Source of the DNA: Microcaldota archaeon | GTDB lineage: Archaea > Micrarchaeota > Micrarchaeia > Anstonellales > VGKX01 | Assembly: GCA_021823945.1 (NCBI GenBank) | Contig: JAKALW010000056.1 | Span: forward strand, 1-7,365 | Direction: 5' to 3' | Length of the DNA stretch: 7,365 nt | Shown: one piece after another, positions 1 through 5,969 of the stretch | Layout: every line of letters begins with the position of its first letter | How positions within the stretch are numbered: the stretch's first letter is position 1 | The notes under the pieces: generated by a model | Databases searched by the model: none | What the model was told of the DNA's origin: nothing | The model's input: the letters and a program-made list of their open reading frames with translations, nothing else | Made by a program: the position numbers and the translations under genes

Positions 1-1
1 C

Positions 2-1480
2 ACTGGGAAGATATATCTTGTCCATAATGGCGTGATTGAAAATTTCTCCATGCTCAGGGAAGAACTTCTGGCAAGTGGGCACAAGCTCAAGTCCGAGACT
101 GACACCGAGCTTATAGCACACCTTGTCGAGGACGCCTTGAAATCATCGAAGACAACGGAGGAGGCGTTTGAAAAGGCCGTTTCCAGGCTCAAGGGCTCAT
201 GGTCCCTTGTGCTCATGCGCGAGGGCGAGAGGGCAATCCACCTGTCAAGGAACGGCCCGCCTTTGGTGCTAGGCATCGGGAAAAAGGAGATGTTTTGCGC
301 GTCCGACATCCCCGCGCTTCTCGAATACACAAAGGATGTGGTGTTTGTCGAGGACGGCGACAGGGTGCGCTTTGACGATTCCGGTTTTGCCCTGTACAGG
401 AACGGTAAGAAAATCCAGCCAAAAACCACCAAGATTGAATGGAGCGCCCAGATGGCGCAGAAAGACGGGTTCGAGCATTTCATGCTGAAGGAGATATTCG
501 AGCAGCAGACGCGCATACGCGACTCGATTTCTGCCGATGTAATGCCGGCTAAAAAAATCCTTGCTGGCTCGAAGCACATCACAGTCATAGCCTGCGGCAC
601 GTCGTATTACGCGGGTCTCGTGTTCAGGCAGATGCTTGCAGCGCAGGGAATCGAGTCCTCAGTGCACATAGGCTCAGAGTTCCAGTACCTGCGGACGGGG
701 CTTGAGGACGCGGTCGTGGCAATCAGCCAATCGGGCGAGACAGCCGACACCCTCTCGGCAGTCAGGCTCGCAAAGAAATACGGCGCCAAAATCGTGGCAG
801 TCACAAACGTTGTCGGTTCGTCATTGTACAGGGAGGCGGACGCCAACGTGGTCATTGGCGCAGGGCCCGAGCTTGCGGTGGTAGCGACAAAATCCTTCAC
901 ATGCCAGATTGGCGCGCTTGCCAAAATCGCGTATTCGCTGTCTGGCAATGCAAAGAAGGCCGACGCTCTTTTGGACTTGTCTGACAAGATAGAATCGCTT
1001 TTGAACAGGTCAAAGGAAATCGAGGCACTGGCTGACTCATTGCTCAAGCACAGGGATTTTTTCTTCATAGGCAGGTCATACGCTTTCCCGACGGCGCTTG
1101 AAGGGGCGTTGAAACTCAAGGAAATCACATACCTGCACGCAGAGGCATACGCCGCAGGCGAGCTGAAGCACGGCCCCCTGTCCTTGCTTGACAAGGAAGT
1201 GATCGTGATAGCGCTAGCGCCTTCCGACGAAACAATGCACAAGACTATGTCCAACGTCCAGGAATGCCTGGCCCGCGGCGCCAAAGTCGTGGTGTTCTCT
1301 GACTCGGACGAGGCGGGCGGCCTCTCAAAAACACATTTCAGGATGCCTCCCGCAAGCGAGGTCGAAATCCCGATACTTTACGCAGTTCCATTCCAGCTTT
1401 TGGCGTATTACCTGGCAATCAAGCTGAAGCGCGACCCTGACAAGCCCAGGAACCTCGCAAAGAGCGTGACTGTGGAATGA
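2..1480 (+). CDS. glmS: Glutamine--fructose-6-phosphate aminotransferase (glucosamine-6-phosphate synthase), 5' end missing
   Basis: Makes glucosamine-6-phosphate from fructose-6-phosphate and glutamine, the entry step to UDP-GlcNAc for surface glycans; cytosolic. The frame is open from base 2 to the TGA at 1478-1480 (492 residues). The first residues read TGKIYLVHNGVIENF, the family's VHNGIIEN motif holding the Asn-Gly oxyanion-hole pair (Asn98/Gly99 in E. coli), so about 90 residues including the catalytic Cys1 lie off the left edge; the GTG at 32 is an internal Val. Next comes SETDTELIAHL of the glutaminase domain. The isomerase half has two SIS domains, with CGTSYYAG (from about 593), SQSGETADT (from 725), EGALKLKE (from about 1097) and GELKHGPL, and ends NLAKSVTVE, identical to the E. 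coli C-terminus that carries the catalytic Lys. No frameshift or lost catalytic residue is seen in the visible part. It leads a plus-strand cluster. Confidence 0.97.
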   Translation, partial: TGKIYLVHNGVIENFSMLREELLASGHKLKSETDTELIAHLVEDALKSSKTTEEAFEKAVSRLKGSWSLVLMREGERAIHLSRNGPPLVLGIGKKEMFCASDIPALLEYTKDVVFVEDGDRVRFDDSGFALYRNGKKIQPKTTKIEWSAQMAQKDGFEHFMLKEIFEQQTRIRDSISADVMPAKKILAGSKHITVIACGTSYYAGLVFRQMLAAQGIESSVHIGSEFQYLRTGLEDAVVAISQSGETADTLSAVRLAKKYGAKIVAVTNVVGSSLYREADANVVIGAGPELAVVATKSFTCQIGALAKIAYSLSGNAKKADALLDLSDKIESLLNRSKEIEALADSLLKHRDFFFIGRSYAFPTALEGALKLKEITYLHAEAYAAGELKHGPLSLLDKEVIVIALAPSDETMHKTMSNVQECLARGAKVVVFSDSDEAGGLSKTHFRMPPASEVEIPILYAVPFQLLAYYLAIKLKRDPDKPRNLAKSVTVE

Positions 1481-1590
1481 GGCTTGATTTGAGGTTTGGC
1501 CTCGTGCTTGCCAAATTTGCGGGAATGGGATGGAACTTTGCTTGGATTGGGCTTTCGGATGAATCCGGGAATTTGATTGAAGGTGTTTGA
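1477..1590 (+). CDS. Possible 37-residue small protein, start overlapping the glmS stop
   Basis: An ATG at 1477-1479 overlaps the glmS TGA (ATGA arrangement), and the frame runs 37 codons to TGA at 1588-1590, one base before the ATG of the zinc-ribbon gene. It thus fills the whole gap between the two larger genes. The predicted peptide begins MRLDLRFGLVLAKFAG and has a hydrophobic, Trp-containing middle (GMGWNFAWIGL) and an acidic end. ATGA overlaps are typical of translational coupling, which is the main argument in favour. Against it, the third-codon positions look less GC-biased than in the neighbours, the peptide resembles no family I recognise, and short open frames arise by chance. It could equally be untranslated spacer. 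No function is assigned. Confidence 0.3.
   Translation: MRLDLRFGLVLAKFAGMGWNFAWIGLSDESGNLIEGV
1581..1585 (+). promoter_or_regulatory. Ribosome binding site AGGTG, decides the zinc-ribbon start
   Basis: AGGTG lies 6 nt before the ATG at 1592 and matches the archaeal anti-Shine-Dalgarno core. It supports ATG 1592 over an in-frame TTG at 1577, which would put this motif inside the coding region. Confidence 0.6.
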
Positions 1591-1591
1591 T

Positions 1592-2053
1592 ATGGCGGTT
1601 GTGAAAAAATCAGTCTCGTGCAAGTGCGGCAAGAGCTTCTACTTCGAGTTCGCGTCCGATATGGAGGTCGAGGACCTGACAGTCTCGTCAAGGTGCTCGT
1701 CGTGCGGCAACGGGCTTTACATATCAGTGTCGAGCATGGGCGCGCCAAAACCCTCAATTGCGCAGGAAATTTCCATTGCATCCCAAGTTTCGCCTTCTCT
1801 TGATTCACTTGTGTCCGCGCCAGCTTCTGCTTCCGAGCCAGCTTCGGATTGGAACATCGGTGAACTTGAACACATCGCGCCCAGCCAGTCCGGGCTTGCG
1901 CAGGCGGCAGCCCAATCAGAGTCTTCATCGGGGCAGGCGCCAGCCCAACAGCCGGATACAGCTTCATCTGCATTGCCAGAGAAGAAAGTGTCAGTTGGCT
2001 CCAAATCCGCAGCCTTAAACGACGTCATGCACGAGCTTTTCAGGGAAGAATGA
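1592..2053 (+). CDS. Small zinc-ribbon protein with disordered Ser/Ala/Gln-rich middle
   Basis: A 153-residue protein of unknown function. The N-terminal 45 residues hold four cysteines in a CxC-x22-CxxC pattern (C10, C12, C35, C38; CKCGKSFYFEF then RCSSCGNGLYI), which with the intervening hydrophobic/aromatic strands looks like a zinc ribbon. Residues about 50-130 are low-complexity and rich in Ser, Ala, Pro and Gln, so probably disordered. The last 15 residues (SAALNDVMHELFREE) could form an acidic amphipathic helix, a plausible docking peptide. The start is chosen by the AGGTG site at 1581-1585. There is no signal peptide or membrane segment, so it is probably cytosolic. It sits between glmS and the transporter gene, 19 nt before the latter, and is probably co-transcribed with both. 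A role in nucleic-acid or protein binding is only suggested by the zinc ribbon. Confidence 0.8.
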   Translation: MAVVKKSVSCKCGKSFYFEFASDMEVEDLTVSSRCSSCGNGLYISVSSMGAPKPSIAQEISIASQVSPSLDSLVSAPASASEPASDWNIGELEHIAPSQSGLAQAAAQSESSSGQAPAQQPDTASSALPEKKVSVGSKSAALNDVMHELFREE

Positions 2054-2057
2054 GATT

Positions 2058-2062
2058 GAGGT
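2058..2062 (+). promoter_or_regulatory. Ribosome binding site GAGGT for the transporter gene
   Basis: GAGGT lies 10 nt before the ATG at 2073, in the 19-nt gap after the zinc-ribbon stop. The spacing is slightly long but the motif is a good anti-Shine-Dalgarno match. No TATA-like element is visible in this gap, which favours read-through from upstream. Confidence 0.5.
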
Positions 2063-2072
2063 CTTTTGCTTC

Positions 2073-2954
2073 ATGGCTGACGACAAGGCATCATATATCT
2101 ACCTGGGCCTGACAATACTTCTCTGGTCAGCCACGCCCGCGGTTGCAAAACTCGCATTGTCCGAAATCAACAATATCCAGCTGCTTTTCTATTGCAACGT
2201 AGTGGGCATACTCTCGCTCTCCGCGCTTGTCATTGCCCAAAACAAGCTGCCTGCATTTTCCGGCTACTCCAAGATGGATTATCTCAAGATGTTTGGCATG
2301 GGCTTTCTTGGCCTGTACCTCTACTACATATTCCTTTACGGCAGTTTCGCAATAGCGCCGCCAGGGCAAGCGAACATGATAAATTACCTGTGGCCTATTT
2401 TCGTCGTCCTCTTTTCCATCCTCATCCTCCATGAGAAATCCACTTGGAAGACTTTCCTTGCAATAGCAATGGGATTCGCAGGCGCGCTCATCGTGTTCAC
2501 GGGCGGGAATTTCTCAAGCCTGCAAAACCAATACACCGGCGGGTACCTGCTCGCCCTGTGCGGGGCACTGTGCTACGGGCTTTTTTCAGTGCTTGGGAAA
2601 AAACTCAATTACGAGAAGTTCACAAGCATGCTCGTGTTCTATCTATTCTCGCTTTTGCTCGTGGCGCCCACCATGCTCATATTCTCGAAGTTTGTCATAC
2701 CGCAGTCATTGAACTCCTGGCTTGCAATCCTGTTTTTGGGCGGGCTGTCAAACTCCCTGGGCTTTGTTTTCTGGTTCAAGGCGCTTGAGAAGGGCAGGAC
2801 GCACAGGCTTGCCAACCTGATTTACATAAACCCGTTCCTGACATTGGTCTACATGTACCTGTTCTACGGGGAAACTTTCCCGCTTGCGTCCCTGTTTGGC
2901 CTGGCGCTCATTGTTGGCGGCGTGCTGGTCCAGCTCAAATCCGGGGACAAATAA
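2073..2954 (+). CDS. EamA/DMT-superfamily transporter, 10 predicted TM helices
   Basis: A 293-residue integral membrane protein of normal length for the drug/metabolite transporter superfamily. Ten hydrophobic segments are visible at about 8-28, 35-56, 72-92, 99-120, 125-143, 155-175, 184-206, 213-234, 246-264 and 270-287, forming two EamA repeats (about 8-143 and 155-287). Family-typical signatures are the first-helix WSATPAVAK, the end of the first repeat NYLWPIFVVLFSILILHEK, and its second-repeat counterpart INPFLTLVYMYLFYGE. Such proteins move metabolites such as amino acids, nucleotide sugars or other small organics, or export toxic compounds; the substrate cannot be read from the sequence. 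Being last in a cluster headed by glmS makes a sugar-related substrate conceivable, but this is weak. The ATG at 2073 is preceded by GAGGT. Confidence 0.93.
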   Translation: MADDKASYIYLGLTILLWSATPAVAKLALSEINNIQLLFYCNVVGILSLSALVIAQNKLPAFSGYSKMDYLKMFGMGFLGLYLYYIFLYGSFAIAPPGQANMINYLWPIFVVLFSILILHEKSTWKTFLAIAMGFAGALIVFTGGNFSSLQNQYTGGYLLALCGALCYGLFSVLGKKLNYEKFTSMLVFYLFSLLLVAPTMLIFSKFVIPQSLNSWLAILFLGGLSNSLGFVFWFKALEKGRTHRLANLIYINPFLTLVYMYLFYGETFPLASLFGLALIVGGVLVQLKSGDK

Positions 2955-2957
2955 GGA

Positions 2958-2965
2958 TTTTTTTT
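2958..2965 (+). terminator. T8 run ending the glmS-transporter cluster
   Basis: Eight consecutive T on the plus strand begin 4 nt after the transporter stop, as in hairpin-independent archaeal termination. The 56-bp convergent gap (2955-3010) also holds a weak 5-bp stem (GGCAA/TTGCC, 2983-2996). No T-run is visible for the opposing HAD gene. Confidence 0.6.
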
Positions 2966-3010
2966 GTGAGTTGTGTGCGCGCGGCAAAGCCTTGCCTGCT
3001 TTGGCACGGT

Positions 3011-3802
3011 TCAGAAACCCGCGAGCAGCCCTGGGGTGATGTTGGCAATGCTTTCCAAGACCATGCCCGGCTTGTCGCTTTTTTTCGCGCTCCTAGCGTC
3101 GGCGCGGCTTGAGACTCCTGTCAGGACAAGTATGGATTTCACGCCCGCCTTTTTCGCGCACCTGATGTCGGTGTCGAGCCTGTCCCCAACGAACAGCGCC
3201 TCGCCGGGCTTTATTTTCGCGTCTGAGAGCAGTTGGCCAATCAGGTGAACTGTCGGCTTGCCGGCGACATAGTCCGGCTTTTTGCCGCATGCCGCTTGCA
3301 CTGCCGCGACCATGGCGCCCGCGCCAGGCCCGAAATCATTCTCGCGCGGGTAAATCGCGTCGGGATTCGTGGCAATGAACAAAGCTCCATGCCTTGTGAT
3401 GGCCTGCATCGCGGTGTCTATTTTCACGTACGTGAGGTTCCTGTCGAGCCCCACAATTACGGCGTCTGCGTTCTCGTCCCTTGCAATTGCGATTCCTTGC
3501 GCAACAAGCTCCGCTTCCAGTCCGGCCTCGCCAACCACATAGGCATTTTTCACGCCATTTCCCGAAGCCCATCTGGCAGCGCCAAGCGCGCTTGTGTAAA
3601 TGCTCTCCTTTCCCGCACTTATGCCAAAGCCGGCAAGCTTTTTCGCGTAGTCCTCCCTGCTCCTCGAGGAGTTGTTGGTCATGAAAAACACGCCCATGCC
3701 CGCCTTCTCAAGCGCGGCTATGGCCTGCGCCGCCCCAAAAATGGGCTTGTCCCCCCTGTGGACTACGCCGTCCATGTCAAATATCGCTACTTTGATTGGC
3801 AT
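3011..3802 (-). CDS. HAD-IIA family phosphatase, NagD/phosphoglycolate-phosphatase-like
   Basis: A 263-residue cytosolic hydrolase of the haloacid dehalogenase superfamily, which cleaves phosphate esters through an Asp-phosphate intermediate with Mg2+. All four motifs are intact: motif I FDMDGVV with nucleophile Asp9 and acid/base Asp11, motif II MTNNSS (41-46), motif III Lys182 in AGKP, and motif IV VGDRLDTDI (205-213) with Asp207 and Asp212. VGLDRNLTY (117-125), ATNPDAIYP (144-152) and PGAGAMVAA (159-167) mark the HAD-IIA group with the C2 cap (NagD, 4-nitrophenylphosphatase, phosphoglycolate phosphatase). Length is normal. The true substrate cannot be told: nucleotide monophosphate, phosphoglycolate or a sugar phosphate are all possible. 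It is transcribed convergently to the transporter and divergently from the NHL gene, as a single gene. No Shine-Dalgarno is obvious, and the TATA-like box 26 nt upstream suggests a leaderless mRNA. Confidence 0.94.
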   Translation of the reverse strand: MPIKVAIFDMDGVVHRGDKPIFGAAQAIAALEKAGMGVFFMTNNSSRSREDYAKKLAGFGISAGKESIYTSALGAARWASGNGVKNAYVVGEAGLEAELVAQGIAIARDENADAVIVGLDRNLTYVKIDTAMQAITRHGALFIATNPDAIYPRENDFGPGAGAMVAAVQAACGKKPDYVAGKPTVHLIGQLLSDAKIKPGEALFVGDRLDTDIRCAKKAGVKSILVLTGVSSRADARSAKKSDKPGMVLESIANITPGLLAGF

Positions 3803-3822
3803 GAATCATTTCTGAACATTCC

Positions 3823-3832
3823 GCTTTAAAAC
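3823..3832 (-). promoter_or_regulatory. TATA-like box for the HAD phosphatase (leaderless geometry)
   Basis: On the minus strand the sequence reads GTTTTAAAGC, with TTTTAAA centred about 26 nt upstream of the ATG at 3802. That is the normal archaeal TATA-to-start-site distance, so transcription should begin at or very near the start codon. No GGTG-type binding site lies between them. Confidence 0.5.
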
Positions 3833-3867
3833 ACTCATTGGCATTGCGCTGGTCGACACCCGCGCAT

Positions 3868-3877
3868 GCCCCGGGGC
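3868..3877. promoter_or_regulatory. Perfect 10-bp palindrome GCCCCGGGGC, possible operator
   Basis: This GC-only palindrome lies in the 127-bp divergent intergenic region, a few bases upstream of the AT-rich NHL promoter and about 66 bp from the HAD start. Its position just upstream of a TATA element is where archaeal activators or BRE-proximal regulators often bind. A 10-bp palindrome is not rare by chance, so the assignment is tentative. Confidence 0.25.
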
Positions 3878-3880
3878 GCA

Positions 3881-3898
3881 TATATTAATATATAATAT
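3881..3898 (+). promoter_or_regulatory. AT-rich promoter (TATA region) of the NHL surface protein
   Basis: Eighteen consecutive A/T bases, TATATTAATATATAATAT, stand out sharply from the GC-rich flank. The TATATAAT part (3889-3896) is centred about 37 nt before the ATG at 3930, predicting a start site near 3918-3921 and a leader of about 10 nt. The first 12 bases, TATATTAATATA, are a perfect palindrome. Confidence 0.65.
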
Positions 3899-3918
3899 TT
3901 TGCAACCTTAACTAAGCC

Positions 3919-3922
3919 GGTG
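3919..3922 (+). promoter_or_regulatory. Ribosome binding site GGTG for the NHL gene
   Basis: GGTG lies 7 nt before the ATG at 3930, the standard archaeal Shine-Dalgarno core and spacing. It supports this start, which also gives a clean signal peptide. Confidence 0.6.
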
Positions 3923-3929
3923 CAGTCTC

Positions 3930-5915
3930 ATGGTTAATCTTCATAATAGGGTGTTCTTGCTTTCCGCATTGTTGCTTCTCGCTCTTGCAATCCCGGCATT
4001 CTCCACATTCACCTACCTGGGGAGCATCGACGGGACAGGGACCAACAACAACACGCCTTATTACGGCTTCATAGGCCCCTATGGCCTCGCCCATGACGGC
4101 ACCTACCTCTTTGTCTCGGACGACAACCAAAACGCAGTATACATTATGTCCAACAATACTGTGGTGAAAAAGCTGGGCTCCCCGGGCTCCAATGTGGGCA
4201 ACTACCTGATGCCAAAACTCCTGCTCCTAAAGGACAACAATGTCATTGTGGCGGATTCGGGCAACAACAGGCTGGAGTCATATACCTATTCGGGCAGCCT
4301 GTCAGGGGTATACACCGTATTTGGAGGCTCCAACAATGTCAAGGTCCACCAGCCCGGCGCAGTGACTTATCTGAACGGCCAGTACATAGCGACTTCCACC
4401 TTGGACAGCCAGCTTGTCCTCTTCGACGGCCAGAGCCAGCAGTTTTCCGGGTTCTACGGCAAGCAGGGCTCCTATGACGACGGCTTCCAGTCGCCTACTG
4501 GGATAACTACTGCCAATGGCCTGGTATTCGTCTCCGATTCGGGCAATAACCGCATCAAGGTGTTCTCATCCAACCTGACTTACCTTTATCCAATAGGCAT
4601 AGGCAAGGGGGGCATCCAGCTCTCAAACCCGCTGGGCATATACGCGTCCTCGGACACCCTGTATGTGGCTGACTCGGGCAACAACAGGATAGTGCTTTTC
4701 ACCTTCGACGGCTACCCTATAGCCACTTTCGGCTCCAAGGGCTCCAATAGCACCCAGTTCAACAGGCCAACATCAGTCATAGAGCAGGGCGGCGTAATCT
4801 ATGTCGCAGACCATGACAATGCCGTGGTCAAGATGTACAGCTACCACCCGGACGTGAACAGCTCCAGCCTGCTCGGCCAGATAGCTGCGGCTCAGGCCAA
4901 TGCGAGTGCTGTCGACAACATCTCGACGCTTGCGGCACAGATACTCAACCTGTCTTTCAGCCCACGCGCGGACGTCTATGTCCGTGCAGCGCAGGACTAT
5001 TACCTGAACAATTCCCAGCTCTCAAGCTATGATGCCGCGTCCACCGCCATCCAGTATGCGCAGGCTGACATGGTCAATTTCGGCGCTTCCGTTTCAGTGG
5101 AATTGCGCTCCAGGCTTAGCATCATGTCTGACAGCCTCGTGCGCCTGGAGAACATGACCTATCCCTCCGATTACGCCCCTGATTTCAATTCAGTCGACAA
5201 CCTCCTCAAGTCCGTGACTTCCAAGCTGAACGCCGGCGACTATTCCGGCGCCCTCCTCGACTACCAGGCCGCAAGCGGCAGGATAAACATGATAAGTTCC
5301 CAAGCAATCTCGCAGGGCGGACCCATAGCGCCGCCAAACGAGACTTCGAACTATACCACGGACGGGAACGTTTCCCTCGACATACGCATAGCCCAGGTTA
5401 ACGCCTCTTTTGACGCGCTCAAGCAGCTCTCTGCCCAGTACAAGCAGAACAATTCATATGACGACGTTGCAAACTACATAACTGTCGCAAACGCACAGCT
5501 GGACTCCGGCAGCGTCCTGGCGGCCAATGCGTCCATTTCCACGGCGGCAAATCTTATCTCCGGCTATTCGTCCGCCCTCCAGCAGAAAATACCCGACATC
5601 AATGCCGCGCTCAAGAACATATCGGCGGTCTCGGCGCAGGTGGAGGCGATAGGGAAGCAGGGCTACCTGATACACCCTGACATCAGCTCTGCCCGCGAGA
5701 AGATTGCGGCAGCGACGGACCTCGCCTACACCTCGCAATCGGGCGGCGTGACCTTGGCCGCCCAGGCATTGGCTGATGCTCAGTCGCGCACCAATACGGA
5801 GCTTTACGTGTTCGGCTGGTTGGCGCTGGCGTTCCTTGTGATAGTCGTCATAGTTGCCGGAACCGTGGCATTTCTGGTAGTCAGGCACGTGAGGAAGAGG
5901 AAGAAGGGCCTTTAG
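3930..5915 (+). CDS. Membrane-anchored NHL-repeat propeller surface protein with helical stalk
   Basis: A 661-residue extracytoplasmic protein, function unknown. Residues 1-25 are a signal peptide (short basic start, Leu/Ala core, AFS cleavage-like end). Six NHL-type repeats start near residues 50, 95, 141, 188, 233 and 279, spaced 45-47, with cores such as NPLGIYASSDTLYVADSGNNRI; this is a complete six-bladed beta-propeller. Residues about 310-620 are Ala/Ser/Asn-rich and helical, arranged as about four units of 73 residues. A transmembrane helix (about 625-651) and basic tail RHVRKRKKGL place the bulk outside the cell (type I topology). There are 17 N-x-S/T sequons, 13 of them from residue 310 on, and no cysteine. 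NHL propellers usually bind proteins, glycans or other polymers, so adhesion or surface-layer binding is the likeliest role. The gene has its own TATA box and GGTG site. Confidence 0.93.
   Translation: MVNLHNRVFLLSALLLLALAIPAFSTFTYLGSIDGTGTNNNTPYYGFIGPYGLAHDGTYLFVSDDNQNAVYIMSNNTVVKKLGSPGSNVGNYLMPKLLLLKDNNVIVADSGNNRLESYTYSGSLSGVYTVFGGSNNVKVHQPGAVTYLNGQYIATSTLDSQLVLFDGQSQQFSGFYGKQGSYDDGFQSPTGITTANGLVFVSDSGNNRIKVFSSNLTYLYPIGIGKGGIQLSNPLGIYASSDTLYVADSGNNRIVLFTFDGYPIATFGSKGSNSTQFNRPTSVIEQGGVIYVADHDNAVVKMYSYHPDVNSSSLLGQIAAAQANASAVDNISTLAAQILNLSFSPRADVYVRAAQDYYLNNSQLSSYDAASTAIQYAQADMVNFGASVSVELRSRLSIMSDSLVRLENMTYPSDYAPDFNSVDNLLKSVTSKLNAGDYSGALLDYQAASGRINMISSQAISQGGPIAPPNETSNYTTDGNVSLDIRIAQVNASFDALKQLSAQYKQNNSYDDVANYITVANAQLDSGSVLAANASISTAANLISGYSSALQQKIPDINAALKNISAVSAQVEAIGKQGYLIHPDISSAREKIAAATDLAYTSQSGGVTLAAQALADAQSRTNTELYVFGWLALAFLVIVVIVAGTVAFLVVRHVRKRKKGL
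4074..4841 (+). repeat. Six NHL protein repeats (beta-propeller blades)
   Basis: Six tandem units of 45-47 residues (residues 49-304), each with an [N/S/R/Q]P-x-[G/S]-[I/V] entry, a hydrophobic strand and usually VAD/VSD-x-x-N-x-x-[V/I]. VADSGNNR or VSDSGNNR recurs in units 2, 4 and 5. Unit 3 is the most divergent (IATSTLDSQLVLF) and unit 2 has lost the Pro-x-Gly turn (MPKLLLL). Confidence 0.85.
4860..5789 (+). repeat. Helical stalk with about four degenerate 73-residue units
   Basis: Residues 311-620. Equivalent helix starts are SPRADVYVRAA (344), APDFNSVDNLL (416), SYDDVANYITV (509) and HPDISSAREKI (582), each followed by a helical hairpin with an Ala-rich second helix. Spacing is 72, 93 and 73; a 20-residue Gly/Pro/Asn/Thr linker (461-480) accounts for the longer interval. 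Identity between units is low, so this is a judgement by eye. Confidence 0.5.
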
Positions 5916-5930
5916 CGCGTTCCGGTCAAG

Positions 5931-5939
5931 TTTATAAAT
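5931..5939 (+). promoter_or_regulatory. TATA box TTTATAAAT of the Cys-repeat lipoprotein
   Basis: A near-consensus archaeal TATA box centred 35 nt before the ATG at 5970, predicting transcription start near 5961 and a leader of about 9 nt. It lies 15 nt after the NHL stop, so the lipoprotein gene can be transcribed on its own. No T-run terminator separates the two genes, so read-through from the NHL gene is also possible. Confidence 0.7.
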
Positions 5940-5961
5940 CTCATACGAATAAAAAGTGGTT

Positions 5962-5966
5962 GTGAT
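5962..5966 (+). promoter_or_regulatory. Weak ribosome binding site GTGAT for the lipoprotein
   Basis: GTGAT matches the distal part of the archaeal Shine-Dalgarno (GGTGATC) and lies 3 nt before the ATG at 5970; the register corresponds to a GGTG core ending 5 nt before the start. Close but plausible. Confidence 0.4.
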
Positions 5967-5969
5967 AGA

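Noticed and set aside
32..34. GTG as the start codon of glmS
   Set aside because: The frame is open to the window edge and the upstream codons encode KIYLVHNG, a conserved internal GlmS motif; GTG is an internal Val.
607..1284. 225-codon minus-strand open frame inside glmS
   Set aside because: It is antisense to a clearly conserved enzyme, is Ser/Ala-rich with no recognisable domain, and is explained by the codon bias of the sense strand.
1577..1579. TTG as the start of the zinc-ribbon protein
   Set aside because: ATG at 1592 has an AGGTG site at ideal spacing, and that site would lie inside the coding region with the TTG start.
2983..2996. GGCAA/TTGCC stem in the convergent gap as an intrinsic terminator for the HAD gene
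   Set aside because: The stem is only 5 bp and no T-run follows it on the minus strand.
3233..3829. 198-codon plus-strand open frame opposite the HAD gene
   Set aside because: It lies antisense to a gene with all four HAD motifs intact and has no recognisable domain.
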